Assembly: GCA_035578905.1 (NCBI GenBank)
Contig: JAQJVL010000703.1
Span: forward strand, 310,001-374,000
DNA: 64,000 bases
Source of the DNA: Stictocephala bisonia
Lineage: Eukaryota > Arthropoda > Insecta > Hemiptera > Membracidae
Direction: 5' to 3'
Part shown: positions 1 to 10,797 of the stretch, piece by piece
Layout: the number at the start of each line of letters is the position of its first letter
How positions within the stretch are numbered: position 1 is the stretch's first letter
The notes under the pieces: generated by a model
The model's database searches: none
The model's input: only the letters and a program-made list of their open reading frames with translations
What the model was told of the DNA's origin: nothing
Made by a program: the position numbers and the translations under genes

Positions 1-232
1 GGTTCTGCCTAACCTCTCAGAATGTCCGGAAATCTTACCCTCCTGATAAGACCTATGCAGATACACAAATACTATATTATCAGAGAATCGTTCTCTGTTA
101 AGATACCTAACTTTATATTCTTGCAACAGCACAGGCATTTCCGTTACAAAGACCTTACAAAAATGCACGTCTTTGAAAAATATTCCTCATAGGGGAATAC
201 CCTAACAGTGTAAGACATGTCATAATACAAAC

Positions 233-405
233 TGTGTTGTTAATTAATATTTATTTAAACATATGTTGAAACCATATGATGTATAATAATTGTTATATTG
301 TTTTGTTTTGGAGAGTTTTAAGATAGAGATTAAAGGTGTGGTTATATTTGTTTGTGAGAACTTATTTTATTAATATAATTAAGATGCCTAGACGGCATCA
401 ATCCA
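233..405 (+). repeat. 5' LTR
   Basis: 173-bp direct repeat beginning TGTGTTGTTAATT and ending CATCAATCCA. It matches 4061-4233 with two mismatches seen. An ATG at 384 lies inside the LTR, in frame with the gag reading frame that crosses the LTR border. Confidence 0.95.
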
Positions 406-1285
406 TGGTGTCAAGTGTAGAAGACAAAGAAGATATAACATTTCGTCCATTACCTATAAATGCTCCCGAAAAACTGGATTGGGAAAATCCCAACTGGGAG
501 AATTGGCTTAGACGCTGGTAACGATATAGAGTTGTTTCGAAGCTGAATGTGAATACTTTGATTTATACTCTAGGAGATGAAATAGAAGACGTTCTAAAGA
601 GGTATCACCTCTCCTCCAAAGAACTGAGTAGCTATGATAATGTAATAGGTAGTCTAAATGAGTATTTTAAAGGAAAAACAAACGTAGTATATGAACGTAC
701 AAAGTTTTTCGGAAGGAACCAGTTGGAAGGAGAACCAGTTGAGAGATTTATTAAAGACTTGCATCATATTTCTGTAAATTGCAAGTTTGGAAACCTTACA
801 GATGAGCTGGTGATGACTAAGATTATACAAGGGATCCAAGATACCAGACTATCGGAAGAAATGCAAATACAAGATAATTTAACTCTGAGAATGGTGGAAG
901 GAAAGGTGAGACAGTGAAGAAACAGCAATCAATAGTTAGAAGTCATGTATCGGAATCTGTTATTGGGGTAGCAGCCAAAAGACCATTAAGAAGTCGATTA
1001 GAACATAAGCCTGATGAAAACAGAAAATGTTGGAATTGTGGTAAGTCATTTCCTCATGTTAATTCTAGATGTCCTGCTCTAAAAGTGAAATGCCGGAAAT
1101 GTTTCAGAGTTGGTCATTTTGAAAAGATGTGTAAAAGCAAAATGAACTATATTGCGGGTAATGAAAACTCTGAATTCCACAATCAGAATGTAACGCAATT
1201 AGATGTAATATCAGAAGCGTTTTTGAATAACACAAACTGTGTTCGATCTCAATCATGGGAAGTAGATTTTACTTATAGGGAGTAA
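384..1285 (+). pseudogene. Gypsy gag with two zinc knuckles, broken
   Basis: Gag-like reading frame starting at ATG 384 or ATG 405, around the LTR border. A TAA at 519-521 interrupts it in the same frame. It continues to 917 with gag-type helical sequence (for example GEPVERFIKDLHHI), then shifts frame near 910. The last part (914-1285) carries two zinc knuckles, C-x2-C-x5-H-x4-C (near residue 39) and C-x2-C-x4-H-x4-C (near residue 60), which in this family bind the RNA genome. One premature stop plus one frameshift make it non-functional as it stands. Confidence 0.85.
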
Positions 1286-1289
1286 TTTA

Positions 1290-1536
1290 CTCAAGTTCTG
1301 TGTAGATAGTGGCGCAGATGTTACTATTATATCTGAAGCAACATGAAAAATGCTTTAAAAAGAAATATCGTTTGGATAATTGTGATTTAAAACTGTTTGG
1401 GCCTGGTAGGTCTCCAATACATGTACTTGGGAAATTCCGAGCTAGGTTGGTCTACTCTGAGGATAAGACTTGCTGGCAAGATATTTATGTTATGTTGGGA
1501 GAACAAAAACCTTTATTAGGTAGGCGAATTCATTGA
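1290..1536 (+). pseudogene. Gypsy aspartic protease, frameshifted
   Basis: The active-site motif VDSGADVTIISEAT is read from 1302, followed by a TGA at 1344. The rest of the domain continues in another frame to 1536 (QDIYVMLGEQKPLLGRR). In intact elements this enzyme cuts the Gag-Pol polyprotein. The catalytic DSG triad is present but the frame break separates it from the remainder. Confidence 0.8.
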
Positions 1537-1559
1537 AAACCCATTCTCATATAGTGAGT

Positions 1560-2471
1560 AAATATCCTGAGCTATTTGATGGAATTGGGCTGTTAAAAAC
1601 TGATGCTTATTCAATTGGCCTAAAAGAAGGTATTCAACCATATGCTATTGGGTGTCCAAGACATATTCCTTATAGATTGCGATCGAAAACTGAAAATTAA
1701 CTGATCAAATTAGAAGAAAATGGCATAATTTCTAAAGTTGATAAGCCTACTGACTGGGTAGCTGGGATGGTAGTAGTCCCGAAAGCTAAGGAGGATGTTC
1801 GTATTTGCATAGACTACACACAGCTGAATCAAGCAATCAAAAGAGAAAGACTGATGCTGCCATCGGTGGATGATATACTGGGACAGCTGCAAGGCGCAGA
1901 ATATTTTTCAAAACTAGATTGTCGGTCGGGTTACTATCAGATACCCTTAGATTCAGAATCGAAGCTGTTTACCACATTTATCACGCACATGGGCAGATAT
2001 TGCTTCAACAGAATGCCCATGGGTATAACAAGTGCACCTGAAGTATACCACCGGAAAATTACAAAATTATTTCAAGGCCTAGAAGGGGTGTTAACATTGT
2101 TAGATGATTCTATTATTTATGGGAAGACTGTAGAGGAACACGACAGTAGATTGAATGCTGTTTTAATCAAACTTAAATCACATGGGATTACTTTGAATGA
2201 ATCAAAGTGTATTTTCAGAACCCAAAGACTTAAGTTCTTGGGGCATATAATTTCAAACAGAGGGATCAGCCCGGATAATGATAAAATCAATGCTATATTG
2301 AACCTTGAAGCCCCTAAAACCGTACCGGAGGTGCGCAGACTGTTAGGAATGTGTAACTATTACTCAAAATTTTTTCCTCAGCAACAGTTACAGAACCTAT
2401 ACATGATCTGCTACGGAAACAAAATACCTGGATCTGGGAAACCCAACAAGAAAAAAGTTTTCAAAATATAA
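1560..2471 (+). pseudogene. Gypsy reverse transcriptase
   Basis: Reverse-transcriptase domain. The N-terminal part (around 1560-1766) contains a TAA at 1698-1700 and leads into an open stretch from 1767. Visible motifs are the substrate-positioning RICIDYTQLN, KLDCRSGYYQIPL, FNRMPMGITSAPE, and the catalytic double aspartate as LLDDSIIYG (aspartates at 2103-2108) where the family usually has Y/F/I-x-D-D. FLGHIIS and the PEVRRLLGMCNYYSKFFP linker follow. The domain is full length, but the frame is lost near 2400 before the RNase H part. Confidence 0.9.
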
Positions 2472-2489
2472 AGAAAATTATGACAACCT

Positions 2490-3107
2490 CCTTTACTAGC
2501 ATTCTTTGAAACAAACAGAAAGACCAGAGTAGCTGCTGATGCATCACTTTCTGGATTAGGGGCAGTTCTAGATCAGCAAAATGACAGTGGGGTTTGGAAA
2601 CCAGTACAGTATGCATCCCGTAGTTTGTCAGACACTGAGAAGAGATATTCCAATATTGAGAGAGAAACACTAGCGATTGTATGGGCGTGTGAACGGTTTC
2701 AAGAGTTTTTAATAGGTGGAGAAGTGATTATTCAGACGGATCACAAACCACTTTTGACACTTCTAGGACCTAAGCCCTTAAGTGAATTGACGCCAAGGAT
2801 ACAGAAATTTAGAATGCGGCTTATGAGATTTCAGTATATAATGGAGTATGTTCCAGGAAAAGCATTCTACACACCAGATACTCTTTCAAGAAGTCCTTTG
2901 CAAAATAGTGATAAGGAATTAAGAGAAGAAGAGGATATGGAAATCTTTGTAAGGTGTGTAGGACAACCAAATGTTTCAGACAGGCGAATGGAAGAAGTAA
3001 AAATAGCCCAAGATGGTGATGAAGAAATCCAAATGGTAAAGGAGTATATAATGAAGGGATGGCCGACAGAACTTCCTACAATGTGTGTTCAGTACAGCCG
3101 GTTTTAA
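2490..3107 (+). pseudogene. Gypsy RNase H domain and connection
   Basis: RNase H begins at about 2530 with AADASLSGLGAVL, followed by YSNIERETLAIVWACERFQE and IIQTDHKPL, the usual acidic-residue landmarks of Ty3/Gypsy RNase H. It then runs through YVPGKAFYTPDTLSR into the integrase linker. In an intact element it removes the RNA strand during reverse transcription. The reading frame ends at 3107 by a frameshift into the next block (3085-3312). Confidence 0.9.
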
Positions 3108-3833
3108 GAATGGATTTTGGATAAATAATGGGGTTTTGATGTATGATCATAGAGTCATCATTCCCTTCAAATTACGCAATGAAATTTTAGAGAAAATACA
3201 TGAAGGACATGGTGGTCAAAAGAAGTCATTGTGGAGAGCTAAGGGCACCTTATGGTGGCCTGGTATAAATCAAGATTTAATAAATAAAGTTTCAAAGTGC
3301 AGGCTTGCATAGAACAGAGAACAGAACCCCTGATGCCTTCTCCGTGATGCCTTCTCCGGTTACTCAGAGACCTTGGCAGGTACTGGGTCTTGATTACTGT
3401 AAGGTTAATGGATCCTGGTATCTGGTTGTAGGAGATTATTTTTCTAGATATATTGATGTACAAAATATGGTGTGATTTAAAATCAAATACAGCCATAAAA
3501 TACTTAAAAAGATTATTTGCATTGTTTGGCATTCCCGATGTTGTACGATGTGACCAAGGAACTAATCTCTACAGTTTCGAAATGAAGGAGTTCGCTAAAG
3601 TTTGGGGATTTCACATAGTACCTAGTAGTGCAAAGTATCCCCAAAGTAATGGGTTTGCGGAGGCTATCGTAAAAATAGCAAAAAGAATGATCTTAAAAGG
3701 AGATATGGAGTTGGGTTTACTTGCTTACCGTACCACTAAAGCAGAGCTGGGATACAGCCCTTGTGAATTATTGATGGGGCGACAAATTAGGGGATCTTTA
3801 ACAATACATCCAATAAACTTAGAACCGAAATAG
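3085..3833 (+). pseudogene. Gypsy integrase, broken
   Basis: The zinc-binding N-terminal region (EGHGGQKKSLWRAKGTLWWP) is at 3085-3312. The core follows, with a first aspartate in VLGLDYCK (near 3390), a second in RCDQGTN (near 3550), and the glutamate in SNGFAEAIVKIAK (near 3660). Spacing fits the DDE integrase core. The core is split from the zinc region by a frameshift, and a short duplication of 'ccttctccg' lies near 3340. The end reads YRTTKAELGYSPCELLMGRQIRG, typical of the Gypsy integrase C-terminal part. Confidence 0.9.
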
Positions 3834-4060
3834 CCTGACCTGGAGGAGTTCAAAAAGAATGACGAGCGAAGAAAGAACAGGTGTAAAAAAATTTTAATTT
3901 AAGACATAAAATCAAAGACTTGCCAGAAAAATTGTTCGGAAAATAAAAGGAGTACCACGTCGCTATGAGATAAGAATGGGGAATGGTGGAGTAGTTGACC
4001 AAAATAGATGCATGCTGATTATTACGTGAAAATTGAACTTATTTGAAAAAGAAGGAGAGA

Positions 4061-4233
4061 TGTGTTGTTAATTAATATTTATTTTAACATATGTTGAAAC
4101 CATATGATGTATAATAATTGTTATATTGTTTTGTTTTGGAGAGTTTTAAGATAGAGATTAAAGGTGTGGTTATATTTGTTTGTGAGGACTTATTTTATTA
4201 ATATAATTAAGATGCCTAGACGGCATCAATCCA
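4061..4233 (+). repeat. 3' LTR
   Basis: 173-bp copy of the 5' LTR, directly preceded by the purine tract 4045-4060 and followed by the target duplicate CAAAC. Confidence 0.95.
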
Positions 4234-4238
4234 CAAAC

Positions 4239-5171
4239 TGAAACACTTAAAAATCAAACATGAAATAAAAACAATAGATTATTTCAGCAAACAACACACA
4301 AAAGACTGTTAATGACAATTTTCAACATTGCACTAATATCAAATATTCAATGTTTATTAATACCCATCTGGTCAACAATGAAACATCTCCAACAACAACA
4401 GCTGATTTGTTTTGTGTGTTATTAACAGCTGATTTTGTTCGTAGGGCCCTGATATTAGTAGGCTTATTTGAAATGTATTGCAGGAGACTAAACAAGAATA
4501 ATAAATCAATGTAAAGCGATTAACAATTATTTACTTAACAAAATTATGATATCAGCTCAAAATGTGTATTTAAATAGCAGTTACATTATTGCTCTAGCCT
4601 TTTTGGAATGACTTGTTAGTTTTGTCCATGCGTAAAACTTCCGCGAAGAAGCGCCACAACACGAGGGTGGACAAGTGACCAGCCCGCAAAAAACGTGTAC
4701 TTATTTTGAAAAATACACCAATTCTCAAAAGAAGCTAACGAATTCGTTAATATGTTAGTATTTTTGAACTCTGCATTAATTAGTGAAGTTTTTAAGATAT
4801 TGGGCATTAGCTTAGGGTAAAAATACATTTGCAGTCAACGTTTGAATATAGTAGTAACTTTATTTTAAGTTAAAAAATAAAGTTTAAACATTATTAATTT
4901 ATGTTTTTAACATCCCGAAATGCCTTAAAACTGTATAATTGTGCAAATATACTGATTAAAATTATATTGTAAAAGTTTTAAGGCTCTGTGTGCATTATTT
5001 CTTGCATATAAATGATTTTTTCTGTTGCAATACACATATTTTTGTAGTAATAAATATTAAAAAGTCAATAGCTTGGTAACTATTAACAATACGATAAACC
5101 CATAAAGGACATTTTTTTGTTGGAAATGATCCATATAACAAGCCTGTGAAGTTTGGACGTCGACTTTTGGG
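4239..5171. other. No gene recognised
   Basis: AT-rich sequence between the Gypsy element and the fold-back element. No coding domain or repeat structure was recognised. Confidence 0.5.
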
Positions 5172-5185
5172 ACACCCTGTATATA

Positions 5186-6223
5186 CAGGGTGTGGAAAAA
5201 GTATGGAACTACCTTCACTACTTTTGAATGGTAAATGATAAATAATTGAAATTTACTATACCTCTGTAGAAATTTTATTTTTTTATGCAGTTTGTAATTT
5301 TTTCAACCTAGAAGCGAGGCGGCCGTGGGTGATTTCGTAAAATGTTTAAATCAAAGGCTATGATGAGTTGCCCATGATTTTAAAGCCTATTTTTTCTTAA
5401 TAAGACACCACAAGTTTCAAGTCAAAAGAACAACCCTTTCAGAAATGGTGACTGGTTAATCTTTCTTAGCAGAGGCTCTTGAAAAAGTATGGAACCTCCT
5501 TCGTTTCTTTTAAATGGGTCCAGATAAATAATTGAGATTTATTATAACTCTGTTGAAAATTTCTTTTTAACTTTTGATGCAGTTTATAACTGTTTTTTGC
5601 TTAGAGGGGAGGGACCGTGGAGGAGTTCGGAAAAAATTTAAATGAAAGGCTATGATGAGTTACCCATCATTTTAAAACCTATTTTGTTCTGAATAAGACG
5701 CCATAAGTTTAAAGTCAAAAGAACCACCATATTAGAAATGGTGACTGGTAAACCTTTCTTAGCAGTGATATTTGAGTAGGAATTCAATGTGGTAAAAGCC
5801 AGTCTGTTCTAAGATTTGTTTATACCATTATGTCAATAATATAATTTTAATAATTTTCTATTTCTTTAATCAAATACTAGCTTCATAACTGGCTTTTACA
5901 ACATGTCAAATTCCCACTCGAATATCACTGCTAAGAAAGATAAACCAGTCGCCATTTGTGATAGGGTTGTTCTTTTGACATGAAACTTGTGGCGTCTTAT
6001 TCATACAAAAAAATAGGCTTTAAAATGATGGGCAACTCATCATCATATTCTTTCATTTAAACTTTTTACAAAATCCTTTATGGACCCTCCCCTCTAAGTT
6101 GAAAATATTACAAAATGCATCAAAAGATAGAAAAAACTTTCTACAGAGTAATACTAAATCTCAATTATTTATCTGGACTCATTTAAGAGAAAGGAAGGTG
6201 GTTCAATATTTTTTAACACCCTG
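5186..6223. mobile_element. Fold-back / MITE-like element with three internal units
   Basis: Ends are inverted: it starts CAGGGTGTGGAAAAAGTATG and ends with the complement (ATTTTTTAACACCCTG), with TATA on both sides. A unit of about 290 bp occurs twice directly (about 5190-5480 and 5481-5775) and once inverted (about 5915-6220). The shared marker is a GGCTATGATGAGTTGCCCAT-type block and a CAAGTTTCAAGTCAAAAGAAC-type block. The spacer 5775-5915 contains a second, smaller inverted pair around GGTAAAAGCCAGT / ACTGGCTTTTAC. There is no coding capacity, so it is probably non-autonomous. Confidence 0.75.
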
Positions 6224-6889
6224 TATATATAAAATATATACAAGGCAGAAATCTACTATAATTTTCAGTAACTGAAACAACTGCCCCTATGTCATTTTGC
6301 TGTATCCTGCCTCCTTAACCTTATGTAGAGCTAGTTGTCAATTTGCATGTGCAATCAAAATGACTACTTGAAACTCATTGAAAGAAGACTTGTATGGTGT
6401 TCTTAAAAAAAAGTTAGTGTATAGGTAAACTTACATTATATAAACATGTATTATTCTCTATGTATTAGATGTTTTAATATTTTGTGGAAAATGCTGAAAA
6501 GAATTCATCTGACATAATTATTTTATATTATTCTGAAATGAAGATTACACCGTCATTAAAAATCATGTCTAGCACAGCGTTTTACCACTGCCAGTTATTG
6601 CATTAATAACTGTTTCACCAATGTAGTAAATAAGGAAATCATTTCAAATCTACATATAAAAGGAACTGGTTCATTTGATTAGAGATTAGTGCTAGTTCTT
6701 CACTTCTATATTCGTATAACTCCAAATTGATCATACAGAGTTAAGTAAAACTATAAAAGTATTCGTCTGGGTATGATGATAGTAATACCAATTATTGGAG
6801 GTGGCATTGACCATTTAGTAGATGCTATAGATTTATCTTGAAAATTTATGGAAAGGTAATGACAATTAATTGTTTTAATACTTGATTAG

Positions 6890-7055
6890 ATCAATACAAA
6901 TCTTCAGCTTGTAAGCTGAAGGTTCACAGTTCAATCCCTATCAATCATAACAAATTTTAATAGAGATCAGCTGATAACCACTGACTTTTTATTTGTCACT
7001 TAGTTAATAATCAATTAATGACACTTTCTAAGGAATAGTTGACCTTACACATGAG
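6890..7055 (+). repeat. tRNA-derived SINE, diverged copy
   Basis: It has a box-B-like GGTTCACAGTTCAATCCC (6921-6938). The body GATCAGCTGATAACCACTGA and the tail-side block AATGACACTTTCTAAGGAAT are shared with the minus-strand copy at 35145-35425. Confidence 0.75.
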
Positions 7056-7276
7056 ACACCAACAACTTTTAACCCTAGATCATAAGGAACAACATAATTT
7101 ATCACTTCTCAAACCCGAAATCCTATCACTTCTCAAACTCTCATCAGACTCCCTTTTCTTTCCCAACTCCTTCCCTAGTATCTCATTCCCCCTGCTATAC
7201 AGATCATACTAAACATGACAAAACCTTGCTCAAGTAAACAATATTACAAACCACATACAACAATATTACAAACCTA

Positions 7277-7366
7277 CACGTATATTGGTACTGACCCACC
7301 CACCCGCTCCAATACGTAAAGGGGTACTGACCTACCCACCCGCCCCTACAGTTACAGTGGTACTGA
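7277..7366 (-). repeat. 36-bp minisatellite, about two units
   Basis: Minus-orientation units of the dispersed 36-bp minisatellite: GGTACTGACCCACCCACCCG, then ACTGACCTACCCACCCGCCC. Confidence 0.7.
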
Positions 7367-8734
7367 CTTTTAACGATTTCCTTCTAACGCTGAGGTAAGG
7401 CATATCATATGCTGTTAGGTTAAAATCAATAAAACATATGTTTATCATCAAGCAAGCACGACAAAGTTGGTACCAATTGATGCAGAATGTTCTATACATT
7501 TCAGATTTTTCATGTAATTTTATAAGCGTAGGAAATAAAATTAATACATGCAACATTAAACTCCCAATCAATTTCCGACTGGCAGAGGTCGGGAGTGGGA
7601 AAAATGGCCAATGTTTGTCGTATGACTGTACGATAACCAGAAGTCAGAATCAGGCGTACCCACTGTAAGTATGCAGAGAATACTCTAACCAATAAATCAA
7701 ATTGCAATGTTTTAGCTGCATTGGGTATTTTACAAAAAATTTTGTTGTATATCCTTGTTTGCGTTTTTTTTATGCGAGGAAAGGCATAATTTTATGCTGT
7801 TCAGAAAAGTTGTTGTTCAAACTTTATTTTTGGCTGTAATCTAACAATTCATGTATAGTTCTATTCAGAAATATGTCATTTATCAAGTTTTAGTACCTAC
7901 AAAAATCCTAAAATTTATTTTATATTTTTTATGTGATTTTGATATGCACAATTTTTCAAGTGCGGTTTACACAATTTGCGCACACTGATTTATGGTGTAG
8001 AATATTTTCATACCGTACATTTTCTTGTAGTTAATAGATTGCACTAATAAAGTACATGTAGCAAACAATTATGCATACCCCTTTGGATTGTTATGTAATT
8101 TTTCACAGAAACTTTTTGATTCTGTGGTAGCATTTTTATTTTTTCCAATAAACAATAAAATATAAAAACATGTTTTAGGGTACAATATGATTATTCCTGA
8201 ACATCCTTTTCTTTCCTATTCAATGCTGATTTTTCGTGTACTATTTTACTACCTACAATGATCGTACTGTATGTAACTCTGCACATTTTTCACTTTTGTG
8301 TTTTTATAAAAACAAAAAAAAAGTCCACAAAAAACCCAGTAGTTTATCTAAAATTTAATAACATATTATTACAGTGCATACAATTCTAAACAATTTGGCT
8401 AACTTGGAATTATTTACAAACAGTTTTTAGTGCTCCTAAGGAGGATTATAAGTTTAAATTTCTGTACAATATTTTCAAATGCTCTTCAATTTTTTCTTGA
8501 AAATAATTATTTTGCTAAATTGTTGTATGAGTTTTGATAGTAGTATTTTAATGTACAGTTCTTGAAAACAACACCAATATGCTAAATGTACAATTGAATC
8601 ATATTTAGTATTTTTATGATTTTACAAAAAAAGCTTGCAAAATGCCGAAAATGGCACGGAGCAGTTGGGAGTATAACATTGCTCACTATCCATTCACGGC
8701 TCTGTTACTGAGTTCGGTTTCCTCATAAAGGGCC
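7367..8734. other. No gene recognised
   Basis: AT-rich, non-coding by inspection. No repeat family was recognised except homopolymer runs. Confidence 0.5.
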
Positions 8735-9040
8735 ATTTTATTTTTTTACTTACTACCCATATTTATTTTTTTTATTTATTACCTAATAATCAGGGCAACT
8801 AAGAGACCTGCAGCTTTACATGGACTCTGAACCACGTATTATTGGTCTGATTTTCAGCTAATTGACAAATCTGATACTCAGTTCTCTACCCTACACAACA
8901 TACGGACAATGATTACCACCCAACATGAGCGGACGCCATGTTGGTATTAGGAGGACCGAGTATTGAACCTATCTCCTACAATCACCACAACACTTTGTCT
9001 GTGGTTTACAACACTGCGCTACCAATGCTGACAATAGTTT
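8735..9040 (-). repeat. tRNA-derived SINE
   Basis: On the minus strand it starts with a tRNA-like head, box A TGGTAGCGCAGTGTTGTAAA and box B GGTTCAATACTCGG. A body of about 200 bp follows and ends in an A-rich TAAATAAA tail at about 8740-8780. This is the layout of a tRNA-derived SINE. It differs in body from the SINE at 35145. Confidence 0.65.
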
Positions 9041-10797
9041 GTAAAAAGACTACATTCACTGATCTACTCTCAATCAAAATCCATATTTACTTATGCCTTG
9101 ATAATCATCTCTTAAGAATAAATGAATTTAAAAAATAACAATATTGTATATCCTGAACAACATTAATTTAGAACAGGTAGATAATTTGTAACAGCTGCTG
9201 TGTTCACAAAATATATTATTGATTATGTAGAAAACAGGGCTAACATGCTTATTCATCATTGACCTCTATAAAGCTTTTACCAGTGTGTTGCTCATAGTAA
9301 TAATTGATGATAATGATAGTTTGATGTGAAAAGTCCCAGTGGCATGATTCATCGAGTTTTCTCGAAAACTAACGTAACACCATAGATGATCTATCTCGCA
9401 ATGTCTTTTCATTCCCAAACAACATTTACTCATCAAAATATTATGACATGACACATTTCCTTTATATTCTTACAACAAATAACCTAATGGGTCATTTTAG
9501 ATTTTGTGTTAGTTGCACATTCTAAACCACGCCTGTTTGCTCTGTGAATGAGGGTGCACAGGTATAAACCAACCACTGACATGAAAACACTAGTTGCATT
9601 TCAGTCACTAATTTATACTCAGCTCAGGTGGAAGACAACAGATAACAATGTGCAGTCCCTTAGTCAAATTAAAAAGTTGGCTAATAGCATTGATTTCACT
9701 ATATAAAGAGATACTCCATCCATATGGGAGAGTTGTGGTGAGGCCCGAAAACGGTTTTCAGGCCCTACGCTGCGCTGCGCATATCCCTATTCCTCTCTCT
9801 CTCTCTCACACTCTTCTGCCTGTCTCTCTCTCTCTCTCTTTCCTCCTCTCAACCCACTCTCCCATTCTCCAGTCAGACCCTCCTCCCCTCTTCAGGTCCA
9901 CAAGCAACGCTGATCCGCCACGATAATTGTTTGTTTCCTTTCCTTAATTCTGTCGACTTTTATCTGGGTTCTTGTTTTATATTTGTTAGCATCTCTTTTG
10001 AATAATGTTAATACTGAGTTGATAGTATCTTAATAAAAATCTCCGTGACACTTACAGAGCAATTAAATTAATAATGCTAATCTAAGTAATATTATTTATT
10101 AAGTGTTATAAATAAAATTAAAACACCATTTATTTGTAAATAGGCACATATGAATAAGGCAACCATCTTATTGGCAATGCTGGTGATTATTCCTGCTAAT
10201 TTAGGTATACATTTTCAAGTTCTGTGGCCCATCTGGAACAATCTTTATTTAGTGCATTTTTAAATTATTCATTAGGTGATTTAAATCGACTGTTGTATAT
10301 CAATTATTAATATTTCTCATTCGGTAAGCCTAGTTAATTTTTTTCAAAAAAATGTTTTCATTTGTAATTAATGACTCCGTTTATATTACAAATTTAATCT
10401 GCAAATATTCTGTCAATACATTAAATGATAAATAATAAAATAACTTAATAACTTAAAAATTTAAATTATTCATTTATTTAACAAAGTAAATATTGAAATA
10501 AGCCTAGCATAATATTTATAAGGAAAAATACTGGACCAAATACAAAACTTTACATTTTATGATAAGGTTATATAAAATTTATAAAAAAAATTATTAATAT
10601 ATAGTTTTTTTCAGCTGTACCACTGATTTGACACAGATAGCTTTCTCACACAATGCTTTAAAATATTGGTGTCTCTAATAGCAGTTTTGTGGTCCACTGT
10701 GGTGCGCTAGTGTAGTCCAATGTAAATGTAAAGCCGTGGTGGCAGAACTCACTAACTAACCAAATAACTGCCACTAATAATCTTCAACAACAGAGCC
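9041..10797. other. Non-coding, with CT microsatellite 9791-9850
   Basis: Interrupted (TC)n / (CT)n runs at about 9791-9850. The remainder is AT-rich, with no gene or repeat family recognised. Confidence 0.6.

Larger units (their letters stand above)
228..4238 (+). mobile_element. Gypsy-type LTR retrotransposon, coding-broken
   Basis: Complete insertion: 173-bp LTRs at 233-405 and 4061-4233, flanked by a 5-bp direct repeat CAAAC at 228-232 and 4234-4238. The internal order is gag with zinc knuckles, protease, reverse transcriptase, RNase H, integrase, which is the Ty3/Gypsy order. I see only two differences between the LTRs, so the insertion is fairly recent. The coding part is nevertheless split by in-frame stops and frameshifts, so this copy should not make its own proteins. 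A 16-nt all-purine tract (4045-4060) sits just before the 3' LTR, and TGG directly after the 5' LTR (406-408) fits a primer-binding site. The priming tRNA is not identified. Confidence 0.95.

Noticed and set aside
6905..6945. True tRNA gene
   Set aside because: Only a box-B-like half fits and the body matches a SINE elsewhere in the window; no cloverleaf could be drawn.
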